From assembly GCA_963924555.1 (NCBI GenBank), contig OZ004581.1:5123338-5187337 (forward strand): a stretch of 64,000 nt of DNA. Reading direction: 5' to 3'. Positions 9,864 to 19,305 of this stretch are shown in pieces. The notes under the pieces were generated by a model, which was not told the origin of the DNA, ran no database searches, and saw nothing but the letters and a program-made list of their open reading frames with translations. Numbering within the stretch: position 1 is the stretch's first letter; each line of letters starts with the position of its first letter. The position numbers were made by a program, and so were the translations under genes. This DNA is from Crambe crambe (lineage: Eukaryota; Porifera; Demospongiae; Poecilosclerida; Crambeidae).

Positions 9864-10240
9864 GCCTACAGTTAGCTATAGGGGAAATTTTAAGTGACTT
9901 CTGCCTACAGTTACTCTAGGGGAAATTTTAAGTGATTTCAACCTACAGTTACTCAAGGGACACTTTTACACTGGTGCAAAACTTCTCTTTATTAATAGTC
10001 TATTTAATTCGATTATGTTGGAAGATTTTACACTACTTCAGTATTAGTAAATAATGAAGGGGCTACCTCATGTAAAATCCACCGTATTAAAATACTCTAT
10101 TATTATTATGGGAAAATTTTACACTACTTCATTACTGGCAAGTAATAGAGGGGCTAACTTGTATAAAATCTTCCCTGATATAGGAATATCAATGCTATTG
10201 GGGAAGCTCCTAGAAAGTGGTGTAAAACTTTCCCTTATAG
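9864..10240 (+). repeat. Diverged tandem repeats
   Basis: About 9864-9975 holds three diverged units of roughly 45-50 bases with CTACAGTTA, GGGGAAATTTTAAGTG and TTTC. At 10014-10080 and 10108-10170 a second unit repeats (AAATTTTACACTACTTCA, then GTAAATAATGAAGGGGC or a variant, then TAAAATC). A 75-codon frame at 10054-10281 lies inside these repeats and is probably accidental. Confidence 0.55.
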
Positions 10241-10449
10241 TTAAATATAAAATACCTAAGCAGCAAGAGTTTTACGAATGATCTTTGACCCCTTTAATAA
10301 AATTTTAAAGTAAGCTGAAAGAGTTTATTATTACGGGGACAGAAAAGAGCTGCTGTGATCATAACATGGCTAAATGTTGTGGTGATTGTGATGAAGTTGT
10401 AGGATTGCTATTAATCACTGTCTTCCGACATTATCTGTCATCCAAGTAG

Positions 10450-10572
10450 CTATGTTTCAATAGTTTGTCCATCACATGGAAAATATACACCATATTTTCC
10501 TGTCATCTCATTGTATTTGCAGATTACCCCATTGTACCACTTCAGTTGACCAGGTTTGACCTCAAATTTCAT
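10450..10572 (-). pseudogene. MULE remnant: C-terminal Tudor-like tail
   Basis: This frame begins at ATG 10572-10570. It contains GQLKWYNGVICKYNEMTGKY followed by GVYFPCDGQTIET and ends at TAG. The W-Y-G-x-I ... YN..TG.YGV.FP pattern resembles the Tudor-like tail seen at the end of related invertebrate transposase-like proteins. The family recall is from memory and not from a search. Confidence 0.45.
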
Positions 10573-10847
10573 CCTTACATTTCCCCCCTGAAGTTCAGGA
10601 TGACTATCTGGAATAAACTTTATTGATTTACATACAGTAGGAACTGGAGATTTAGATCTTTCCCTTTATATACGAGATGAATTACATGGAATAAAGTTAG
10701 ATGCACGATTAGGTAGTCCATACAAGGCTGTTTTGTCAGGAACTGAGTTCATTTTCTGCTTCCTTCTATTTAAAGTAGCTTCTCACCTTGCTTCTTCAGT
10801 TGTTGATCTATATGACAAACTTACATCTATTTCTGCTGCAATATGTT

Positions 10848-10964
10848 TTAAACAGGCAACTTATACACTTTTATCACAGCTGACTTCAAAGAATCTGGTG
10901 TATCACTTTTGCAATCCTTGTTCCTGCGTTCAACAGCATTGGTGGTTGAAGGACAGGCAGCCCA
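10848..10964 (-). pseudogene. MULE remnant: STTNAVER block
   Basis: The minus strand reads WAACPSTTNAVERRNKDCK and then SDTPDSLKSAVIKVYK before a TAA stop. A W..C.STTNAVER.N.DCK motif typifies the C-terminal half of this transposase-like family. A longer plus-strand frame over the same bases (about 10636-10987) shows no resemblance and is treated as a shadow. Confidence 0.5.
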
Positions 10965-11092
10965 GATATCTTGATCCATTAATGTGAATGCTCACGGAGA
11001 TGATCACATCTACTCCACCACTGTGCCAATGCTTTGCAACAGACCAGTTACATTTTTTGTCAATTAATTCTGCTTCATCATTTGAACAATAA

Positions 11093-11364
11093 TTATAACT
11101 TTTCTAGTAATTGTTTAACCGTTCGAACACCACACAATGTTTGATAGCATGCTGGAATTTTATATGCTATTTTCAGGAACACATTCCTTTCCATTTGCTT
11201 GTGAGCTGATGAAGCAACTCGATCTGCAACTCGCTGACAAGATCGTTGCCAATAACCACCACAACCTGTAAGTAATTTTGTTGCCATTTCTTTCCCTACA
11301 GCTAGCTTCAATCCATTTATTTCTGCATCAGACCAGTCTGTGACAATTCCAATTAGAGATTTCA
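11093..11364 (-). pseudogene. MULE remnant: TDWSDAE core block
   Basis: The minus strand encodes SLIGIVTDWSDAEINGLKLA followed by GKEMATKLLTGCGGYWQRSC and QRVADRV, then FLKIAYKIPACYQTLCGV. The WSDAE and RSCQRVADRV signatures place it in the catalytic half of a MULE-type transposase, where the acidic residue of TDWSDAE is plausibly catalytic. It begins near ATG 11364, where homology switches strand. Confidence 0.55.
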
Positions 11365-11365
11365 T

Positions 11366-11612
11366 CCAATGTGATATCACATATGATGACTGTAAAGATT
11401 ATCCATACATCTTCAATGCTGTTGCATTCAATAAGACTTCTATGGAATGGATGGTGATTGCTCGTCTAAGGTTGAATAAGCAAACTACAGATGCTTACTG
11501 CCTGGCATTTCAAAAAGATTTTTTCCAAAGTGTCAGCAAGCAGCAATGATTTTAAATTGGGATCTACAGCTCTTGCCATAGCTAGTTAGCTATTATCATA
11601 AGAGGTGACATG
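11366..11612 (+). pseudogene. MULE remnant: DITYDDC block, inverted relative to the rest
   Basis: The plus strand encodes CDITYDDCKDYPYIFNAVAF and then TSMEWMVIARLRLNKQTTDA. After a frameshift near 11545 it reads DFKLGSTALAIAS. In the intact family this block, with its D-x-T-Y catalytic region, lies directly upstream of the TDWSDAE block on the same strand. Here it is on the opposite strand, next to the point where the minus-strand block begins. Confidence 0.5.
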
Positions 11613-12240
11613 GTAAATATATATTTGATGCCATCTTCATATCCGGATGCGACTAAATATGGTCTATATTCTTTGTATTTCGATGATTTTTCTTCATTAT
11701 CATCACTGTATTGATTATCCTCTTCATCAATGGAATCAGCTACCTCTTCAAAGTTCATAAGCAGCTATTCCTTAGTCCTTTTTTAACTTTTGTTTTTTTA
11801 TTTCATGGGAAACTTTTCCAGCATGGGAACTAGCATCATCAACAGCAGATGGAATAAAACGTAATCCCTTACCACATGCAAGTTCTGATGGCTTAAGGGC
11901 AGGATTAGCACTGATAGCATTGCAATGAAGCATCAGCACTCACTTTACGGTGTAGAGTTACTGCATAGTGACTGCGAGCCTGAGCCTGTCTGTTTGTCCT
12001 TAGTACTGTAGTATAGTAGAGCTAGAGCTAAAGCAGCTAATTTATGTGCTCAATATGCATCATTGTGCATCATTACCCGTGCTATTTGCAGCGAGCGAGC
12101 TGACTCTCAGGTCATGACTCATTGAAATTGTAAAATATATATATATTAATTCTTACAGACCACGCCCACTAGTACATTTTCCCCATAGACGAGCCGTTGA
12201 ATAAATCCTCATATTCAACGGTATAGGGTAGATGCGCGTA
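11613..12240. other. No gene recognised
   Basis: AT-rich sequence with one repeat hallmark: TGACTCTCAGGTCATGACTC at about 12101-12120 is the reverse of the repeat seen at 1960, 32.4 and 63.6 kb. Close to the pogo element lies an imperfect palindrome, CCGTTGAATAAATC ... ATATTCAACGG (about 12193-12221). Confidence 0.4.
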
Positions 12241-12266
12241 TTATGAGACGGCTCCTATTATGAGAC
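12241..12266 (+). repeat. Left terminal inverted repeat region of the pogo element
   Basis: Two direct copies of TTATGAGAC, 17 bases apart, mirror the pair of GTCTCATAA copies at the other end. They are candidate transposase-binding sites. Confidence 0.6.
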
Positions 12267-12545
12267 ACTTTATCCAAATTTCCTGTACTAGCACATACCT
12301 TTATGCTAGTGCTACAGATGCATGGATTTGCTAAAAATTTCTAATTTTCGCTTCTTAGCTCTCGAGCCACACCTCTTTTGATTATTGCATAAGCGATTCC
12401 AGAAGGTGCACACCAAGCTTCCAGTGTTCCAGCAGTAGATCCTCCTTTATCTATGGTTCCAGGCAGGACAGTTGGTAAGTTAGCTCATTAGACCCTCACT
12501 GTGGGTGTTAGATAGGTTCTGAAGACTGTATTTTTTCATGATAGC

Positions 12546-14087
12546 ATGGCTACTGCTCCCAAGAGAAAGCTTTGGTCAGATCAAGCCATGAGTGAGGCTG
12601 TGGACTATGTGGCCTCAGGGAAAGGACTTAGAGAAGCAGCACGTTTTTATAATGTGCCAGTTGAAACCCTTCGACGACGAGTTAATGGTACTGTCAAGGT
12701 AGGATGTAGACCAGGTCCTGTCACAGTTTTGTCAGCTGACGAAGAAGATCGATTGGTGGCATATTTAATTAATATGGCCGATATGGGCTATGGATTGTCC
12801 AGGGAAATGGTGATGCGTATAGCCTATGTTATTGCAGAGAAATCACATAAGAAGCACCCTTTTTCTGGTGAGTCAGCAGGTCGATCTTGGTTCGACGGTT
12901 TCAAAAAGCGTCACCCAATGCTTACTATTCGAACTCCACAACCGCTTTCCTATTGTAGGGCTCTGTGTGCTAACCCAGATGTTATTAGTGATTTCTTTGG
13001 AAAACTGGGTTCACTATATGGAAAGCTTAATCTATTCTCAAAGCCAATGCAAATTTTTAATAGTGATGAGACTGGGATTTCTGTTGTTCATAAGCCTGGC
13101 AAAGTAATAACACAGCTTGGTCGTCACAATGTATATTCAATTACCTCAGCTGAAAGAGGAAAAACACACACAATTCTATCCTGTGTGTCGGCTAGTGGTT
13201 TTGTTTTACCTCCATTAATGATTTATCCACGCAAACAATCAGTTCCAGATAACTTGAGAGTGGGGGCTGTCCCTAATACCCTATTTCATAACAGTGAAAA
13301 TGGATGGATAAACTCCGATATATATTTTGATTGGCTCAAGTTTTTCTCGAGGAATATACCTCCCATTAGACCTGTGCTACTTATTCAGGATGGCCATGGT
13401 TCACACATATCTATAGAGGTTATCGAATTTGCTCGTGAAAATGGTATATATATTCTGTGCTTACCTGCCCATACAAGTCATATACTACAGCCGCTAGATG
13501 TGGGTGTGTTTAAATCTTTCAAAAGCCATTTCTCTAAAGCATGCACCTATCATATTGCTCGTCATCCTGGGCGTGTTATTACAACTGAAATCTTGGCTTC
13601 TCTCGTGGCAGAAGCATGGCCCTGTTCATTTACGTCACTGAACATAATGAGTGGCTTTAAGAAATGTGGATTGTTCCCTCTGAACCCTAGTGCTGTCGAT
13701 GATAGGCAGTCTGCCCCTTCCAAGGCTTTTCGAGCTGCATCTAATCCAGAGTCTGTTGGAGAGGCTGATCCAGAGCCTGTCGGAGAGACTATTAGTGAGC
13801 CAAGTAGTCCCCTTTTCACAAAGGAACAAGAAAGCCTATATTCAAGGAGGTATGAAGAGGGTTATGATCTGGATGATCCGGGTTTTGTTGCATGGTTAAA
13901 AATTAACCACCCTGACCAATGTGTCTCAGTTAGATCTGCACCCAGCTTTTCAACTAGCACTCCAAATTCCGATATGGTGTGTCCTACTGGTACACCACCT
14001 GCCAGTGGAGCCTCTGATGTTCTTAGTGAAGTCCTTGTTCTCCCTCATCCGGAGTCACCTAAAAGAAAAAAAAAAGACAGCTATTAA
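12546..14087 (+). CDS. Pogo/Tigger transposase (DDD catalytic triad)
   Basis: This 513-residue protein should bind the element ends and catalyse cut-and-paste transposition. Residues 1-60 resemble a pipsqueak/CENP-B-type helix-turn-helix (EAVDYVASGKGLREAARFYN). Residues 61-130 fit a second DNA-binding half with SWFDGFKKRHP. The DDE_1 domain has D174 in NSDETG, D282 in LIQDGHGSH and D318 in LQPLDVGVFKSFK, so the triad is complete. The N-terminal MATAPKRK start follows an ATG with no in-frame competitor nearby. The C-terminal 120 residues are low complexity and end in PKRKKKDSY at an A10 run (14066-14075). Dropping one A would join this frame to the coiled-coil/PHD frame downstream, so the stop at 14087 probably reflects an indel or slippage. 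Confidence 0.9.
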   Translation: MATAPKRKLWSDQAMSEAVDYVASGKGLREAARFYNVPVETLRRRVNGTVKVGCRPGPVTVLSADEEDRLVAYLINMADMGYGLSREMVMRIAYVIAEKSHKKHPFSGESAGRSWFDGFKKRHPMLTIRTPQPLSYCRALCANPDVISDFFGKLGSLYGKLNLFSKPMQIFNSDETGISVVHKPGKVITQLGRHNVYSITSAERGKTHTILSCVSASGFVLPPLMIYPRKQSVPDNLRVGAVPNTLFHNSENGWINSDIYFDWLKFFSRNIPPIRPVLLIQDGHGSHISIEVIEFARENGIYILCLPAHTSHILQPLDVGVFKSFKSHFSKACTYHIARHPGRVITTEILASLVAEAWPCSFTSLNIMSGFKKCGLFPLNPSAVDDRQSAPSKAFRAASNPESVGEADPEPVGETISEPSSPLFTKEQESLYSRRYEEGYDLDDPGFVAWLKINHPDQCVSVRSAPSFSTSTPNSDMVCPTGTPPASGASDVLSEVLVLPHPESPKRKKKDSY

Positions 14088-14622
14088 CAATAGAGCAGTG
14101 TGCATTACTGAAAGTGGGGTGCTACAAGAGTTAAAAGAAAAAGAGAATAAGAAAACTGAGGAGAGAGAACTGAAGGAGGTCAAGAAGAAAGAAAGGGAAG
14201 AGAAGAAAAGACTCAGAGAAGAAAAAGCCAGAATGAAACGAGAAGAGATAGAAGACAGGAAGAGAAAAAGGGAGGAAAAAAGGATACTCAAAGCAAAGGA
14301 AAAGGAACATAAGGCGAGAGTGCAGGCAGAAAAGAAAAGACAACAGGAAAAGAAAGGAAGAATGGGAAAAAGGAATGGTACAACCAGTGATGATGATAGT
14401 GTAGAAGCTGCAATTGGGAACATGTGTTTGGAAGATGGCGAGAGCTCTACTGATGATGCTGTATGTCCAAAATGTGGACTTATGTTTGTGAATGATGATG
14501 ATGATGATGGCCTATGGGTGTGCTGTGATGCCTGCGATCAATGGTTCGATCTACCCTGCACAACTATTCGAAACAAACGAAGATTGCCTAACACCTATAT
14601 CTGTGAAGATTGTAAGAAGTAA
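14088..14622 (+). CDS. Out-of-frame C-terminal part of the pogo protein: charged coiled coil and PHD-like finger
   Basis: In the +1 frame after the A10 run, coding continues without a stop to 14622. About 90 residues of K/E/R-rich coiled coil are followed by an acidic run (NDDDDDG) and a PHD-like zinc finger (CPKC ... WVCCDACDQWFDLPC ... YICEDCKK). In typical PHD fingers the motif is WFH.xC; here the histidine is aspartate (WFD), so the finger may be altered or degenerate. An independent start at 13921 is possible, but overlap with the transposase frame and shared context make a single interrupted gene more likely. Confidence 0.7.
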
Positions 14623-14741
14623 CGTTGGTTTTTATTGGTGGTTTGTAGGTTATTGTTGTGGTTTGATGCTTATAACGTTCTTTCCTATCAGTGGTGAATC
14701 CTTAAACTTGTTTGAATTCAGTTTTTAAGATAATTGTGACT

Positions 14742-14780
14742 GTCTCATAAATGTCTTATAATGTGCACCCTGTCTCATAA
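14742..14780 (-). repeat. Right terminal inverted repeat region of the pogo element
   Basis: GTCTCATAA at 14742-14750 and 14772-14780, with a variant at 14753-14761, forms the inverted counterpart of the left end. Confidence 0.6.
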
Positions 14781-15102
14781 CTACCTCAATTACACCCCTT
14801 CACTTTTAGTGATCACACTAGGAAGGAATAATCAGTTAGCATAAAAAATACTTATAATGTTGAAGAGAGGTCTCCTATGAGCCTTCCTGCAAAAGCTGAG
14901 CCCAACTCCTCCTTTTGATTGTGTGTAATGCGCAATATTAAATATTTTGGTGTCTCATTAGACACGCCTACCCTACTACGCATGCGCAGACTAGCCTAGT
15001 AACCTTTTTGGCCGACATTTCTGAAGATGATAGGCAAGCTTAATTGAATCTTACAGCGGTTTGTCGAAGTGCATTAGTTGTTTGTAGGGCCCGGTAGGCT
15101 GC
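14781..15102. other. No gene recognised between two mobile elements
   Basis: Sequence between the pogo right end and the 15.1 kb inverted-repeat element. It contains TGTCTCATTAGACACG near 14951, a short palindrome. No coding similarity. Confidence 0.4.
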
Positions 15103-15905
15103 TAAAGTCTATTCGCGTTCACCTCGACCCCGGAAGTAGCTGTGGTGTAGTAAGCTTACGTAAGAACGCGTATTAATCCAATTAGCCACATAGTTATGGC
15201 TAGAAGTATGCGCGGGTAATTGGAGCCAAGCCACGTGTTATCAGTTTAGATCAAGTTATTTTCTCGTTTCTTTTCTCGTTTTTGCGTGACTTTCTCTCAT
15301 GCCTGCCATGACTCTCCCTGGACTTCTGCCTTGTTCTTCTACTGGACAATCCCCAGAGAGGTAGGGTGGTTCAGCTGACATCTCAAGCCTGCTCCTTCCT
15401 TTCCTGATCCCAGCAACTCCTGGAGGGTTTAGCAATGAATGTTCTGTATAAGCTAAACTGCCGGGAAGATTAGCAGTGATTCGAATATTGTAGTTAAACT
15501 TGAAAATGTGACTTCTCATTGATTCTATCGATCTAGTTAGCTAAAAGATTCTGTGATTCAGTTTTCTAGTTAGCTGAACTATTCTATAATTCAGTTTTAA
15601 CCAGCAGTTACTTGCGTAAGCTAGCTAACTTACTCGAGATTCAGTAGCACCTGGCAGCCATTGTTGTTGCTCTATCGCGCGCAATGCGCGCGCACTACAT
15701 TCCTTGTGGTGAATGGCAGCTCCATACTTTGCTTATGGGACATACAGCTAACTTCTTACTGGTAAGGATTGAGTCTTTATAAAAAGTATCATCATAAATC
15801 TCGGATAATTAGCTAGCTGCTGGTGTTTGAAATTTTGAAATTGGTCAAGAATTGAGCAAGTTATCACGGATATAAAAAGGTCGAGGTGAACGCGAATAGA
15901 CTTTA
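15103..15905. mobile_element. Non-autonomous TA-flanked element with 27 bp perfect inverted repeats
   Basis: 15103-15129 (TAAAGTCTATTCGCGTTC, then ACCTCGACC) is the exact reverse complement of 15879-15905. Both ends begin with TA, consistent with a TA target duplication in a mariner/Tc1- or pogo-like non-autonomous element. The 803 bp unit contains no transposase. An 87-codon minus-strand frame at 15256-15519 has no recognised similarity. A GC palindrome (ATCGCGCGCAATGCGCGCGC) lies near 15674. Confidence 0.75.
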
Positions 15906-16071
15906 GGCTTATCTAAAGTGCTTCGTGGTGACCGTGAGTATTACAGGTTCTCATAACAGCTTCCTACGGACGTATGTTTATGTGAAGCTTTGGCATAGGT
16001 CGTTATCTGTAGGATGTATTAATTAGGCTTACTGAGTAATATCCTATTATTATACAATCATGTAGCCTCTT

Positions 16072-19034
16072 TCCCAGGCCTTCCTCTCTCACGTACCGCA
16101 CGGGAGGAAGAGAAGAAGAAAAAGAAGAAAAATAAGCGAGAGGAAGGCCTGGTACATCCATAGATATTAGACACGGAACAGGATTGGAAACTGCCTACGT
16201 CATGTGACGTCACTCCCATTAAGCTAATACATTTCGCGCATGCTATCCGCGTTGTACAGTCTAATCGCCAGCGTGCATCCGGTTGTATTTACGCAATACA
16301 ATTTCATTTACATGCTCATCACGCGGAATATACGGACACTGGGATACTAGGAAATTTTTTATGACCTTGTATCTCTGGATTCTGTCAACATAAATCAACA
16401 AGACTTGGGCGGCAGTTTTAGGCCGGCACAGATGACCTTTAGTGTAAATTTGGCACACGTAGCTATTACCACTAGAGAGTTATCAAGCCATGTCTCAATT
16501 TCAAGTGTATTGTTGGATTATAGGGCCATTTCCTGTAAACAAGTTATTTCATTTTGATACCAGGTACATTCTATAGAGGAATACTTACTGCATGTATATA
16601 TCCAACAATCATTTCTGTTCAAACATAATAACACAGTATAAATGACACCACATCTTTGCCACAAATAAATCACAATACACACTATAATGACTACAGTCTT
16701 GACAGCTTTATTTCTTGAATTTCTACTTCAGTGCCTGCAGTGATCAATGACAAGTAAAGTACATCAGAGTAAACGTGGCCCCTGCTACATTTGTGTCATA
16801 AGGAGAGCGTGCAGTATACATCCAGAGAATATGGAACAAATGTTAATTTTGGACCCAATGTCAAGCTTGCTATAACCGAGTAGCAGGAAATGTAAATTTT
16901 CACCCAGGACCGAAGGCCCAAACCAGTAACTACTGGTATATTAAACTGCAATGCAAAACAGGGTCTACAGGCATACTAACATAGCCACACCTTCTAACAG
17001 GGAAATAACTGGTGGCGTTCACTGTGAATAACATAGTAAACACACTTTCAAGGAACACTACATTCAGGTTTACAGTACCTTGCAACTTGCAAGCTCATAG
17101 GGAGTGAATGTGTATCAGATCCAACACAGAGAACAGTACTCTAAATATTGCCCATCACCCGACATATCAACCCTTATTTGAGCCAGATCAGTAATGAACA
17201 GTCTACCCTATCAAAGTAGACATGAAAATTATTTGAGACAGATGAAAAATTCTAACTTGAGAATGATTCTAACACTGCTATGATTATATTAAACATACAC
17301 TTATATATACAAACATGGGCCATTTGCTGTAAAATGTAAGTATCAACCTAAAGTATGGACATACATGTTAGAATACATACTGACTATATGTTTGTAGTAA
17401 GATAACTTCTGTTCATCTCTCTGAAGGGCCCTTAAAAGCCATCTAAACTTCCATGACTCTCAACCACCATGGCTATTCTATGCTAAAAAGAGTTACTGTT
17501 TACTTACATAGCAGATGGTAAGGTAGAATAAGCCTATCACCATCTGTTGAGAACAAACCTACAACCTATAAGGTTTCTAGTCTGATGAAAAGCCGAGCTC
17601 AAGAGATGTACCTCAGCGGCCATTTTCTCAAAAATTATGACGTCATCATGTAATACAAAAAGTATTGTAAATGCACGCTGGCGATCAGACTGTGTAACCA
17701 TAGAAAATTTAGCCCTATTGTCGCAATACATTTTCTGAGGAAGAGAGGTACAGACTTTGTGGGACTAGAGCTACGAGTACAAGTGTTTTTCTTGCAATTT
17801 TATCCTATAGAAGTTTGGAAGGTAAAGTTTCTTACTGGAATAGACTGAAATAAAGAGTGTAATAACTGTTTTTGGTGTAGGATATGTTGCTAAAGATTTT
17901 ATAGGCCTACCAATTTGTGGGACTAGAACAGGACTCATATAAATTTAGAAGTCATGCGTTTGGTATCTTTTAGTAGTATAATAGTTTGTCTATCGGATGA
18001 TATATGTTATATTGATTCATAGCTGTTAGTTTTTTTTTTTGATTGCAGTGTTAAACTATGGGTTAAATAGTTATTATTATTACATTTCTATTATTTATTT
18101 GCATTATCATGTTTTATTATCCACTCCATAAAACTCTCTGCACAAGAACGGGCATCTATAGATGGCTGGAGAGGAAGACTAAACTCTTCATCTTTCAAAA
18201 CTTGAGATACTGAATCTCTCATAGATTTATACTATCTAGCTAGATCTAGTCTCATATTAAATTTTATTATTTTTATAAAAGCACAGCATGGAAACACTCT
18301 AGTCCAGCTAATATTAAGCTACTAAACTAATATTCGCTCTGATATCTTTTGCAGAACTCATTCTTAACTATTATGTGGTAACTATGCATTCATATCTCGC
18401 GCCAAAATTTCCCGGCAAACACGGATAGCACGCGCATGGTAGTATTAAGTTTCCAATCCTGTTCAGTGTCTAATATCTATGGTACATCTTATCACGTGAA
18501 TGACGTCAAGGGGTACGGAGGACTTTAATTGCGCGTGGGCATGTTTTACTCTGCAGCATGACCATGCCTACGCCTTCTGACAGGACCATCAAACAGATCA
18601 GACCGTCTTCGCGATCGTAAGTTTGAATGCTTCAGTTTGTCCTAGGCCTATACTGGAGCAGTCTGTGACATCTAAGATCAGGAGTATTGAGCTAACTATC
18701 TAGCTACTACTAGTTAGCTACGTAACAAAAAAGCTAGGACTGTGTACTTAAATCAGCTAAAATCAGCTATCTATCTTGTCTAAAGTCTGCTCGATCTAAA
18801 TCGCTTCAGTCCTTCCTAGATCCTGCGGAAGAGATCGCGTGGGCGCTTGTTTTCTGACGTCATGAGTTAGCTTGTATATCGCCCACGCTCATTAAATATC
18901 ACGCTGTTTGTGACGTCACTCACGTGATAAGATGTACCAGGCGCGGCGCTAGGCCTCGCCTTCCTCTCGCTTATTTTTCTTCTTTTTCTTCTTCTCTTCC
19001 TCCCGTGCGGTACGTGAGAGAGGAAGGCCTGGGA
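16072..19034. mobile_element. 3 kb element bounded by 76 bp perfect inverted repeats
   Basis: 16072-16147 (TCCCAGGCCTTCCTCTCTCA ... GCGAGAGGAAGG) is the exact reverse complement of 18959-19034. A second inverted pair lies inside: about 16152-16191 against 18449-18488 (GTTTCCAATCCTGTTCAGTG ... TCTATGGTAC), with a few differences. No frame longer than 65 codons occurs inside, so the unit is non-autonomous or a nested pair of foldbacks. TGACGTCA-type sites occur near 16205, 18502, 18855 and 18912. The right-hand inner segment (18.49-18.95 kb) is CpG-richer than its surroundings. Confidence 0.75.
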
Positions 19035-19160
19035 ACGAGGCTAACAATCATGCCCGTATTTCCGCAATCAGACGCCGTGGCTACTAGCTAATTATGCTAC
19101 AATTCGATAAACAGACATATGATGGCCACTACCAAGGAACAACGCCATAAACAGTGCTAC

Positions 19161-19305
19161 AGTCGATTGCAGCTCCGTTCGAATTTCCGTCGGAAGCGTA
19201 TGGTTTGTGCGGGCCATACAAATTTGGGCCTATCAACACTTCTATTTATGGCACGCACAAACCATATGCTTCATACGGAATGTTCAAACGGAGCTGCAAT
19301 TGACT
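19161..19305. repeat. Imperfect foldback hairpin
   Basis: The arm AGTCGATTGCAGCTCCGTTC ... GCGTATGGTTTGTGCG (19161-19212) pairs with CGCACAAACCATATGCTTC ... AACGGAGCTGCAATTGACT (about 19253-19305), leaving a loop of about 40 bases. The outermost bases pair best. It resembles a small MITE. Confidence 0.65.

Larger units (their letters stand above)
10450..11612. mobile_element. Rearranged remnant of a MULE-type transposase gene
   Basis: Four blocks resemble parts of a MULE-like transposase family I recall from sponge and cnidarian genomes. Three blocks (10450-10572, 10848-10964 and 11093-11364) read on the minus strand. The block that should precede them (about 11366-11612) reads on the plus strand. 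The proper order is therefore broken by an inversion with a breakpoint near 11365. Stops and frame changes separate the minus-strand blocks, so the element is dead. No terminal inverted repeats were identified. Confidence 0.6.
12241..14780 (+). mobile_element. Pogo/Tigger DNA transposon with double-motif inverted ends
   Basis: A pogo transposase frame sits between inverted copies of TTATGAGAC. On the left the motif occurs at 12241-12249 and 12258-12266. On the right its reverse complement, GTCTCATAA, occurs at 14742-14750 and 14772-14780, with a degenerate copy (GTCTTATAA) at 14753-14761. A TA dinucleotide borders the outer motifs, as expected for TA-targeting elements. The exact outer boundary cannot be fixed without another copy. 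Confidence 0.75.

Noticed and set aside
9864..10240. Diverged tandem units considered as a CRISPR array
   Set aside because: Repeats are imperfect, spacers are not unique, and the context is clearly eukaryotic.
10636..10987. Plus-strand open frame of about 117 codons
   Set aside because: The opposite strand encodes the recognisable CPSTTNAVER transposase block, so the plus-strand frame is a shadow.
14055..14423. Minus-strand Ser/Phe/Leu-rich frame opposite the pogo coiled coil
   Set aside because: It is the complement of a K/E-rich coding stretch and has the composition expected of a shadow.
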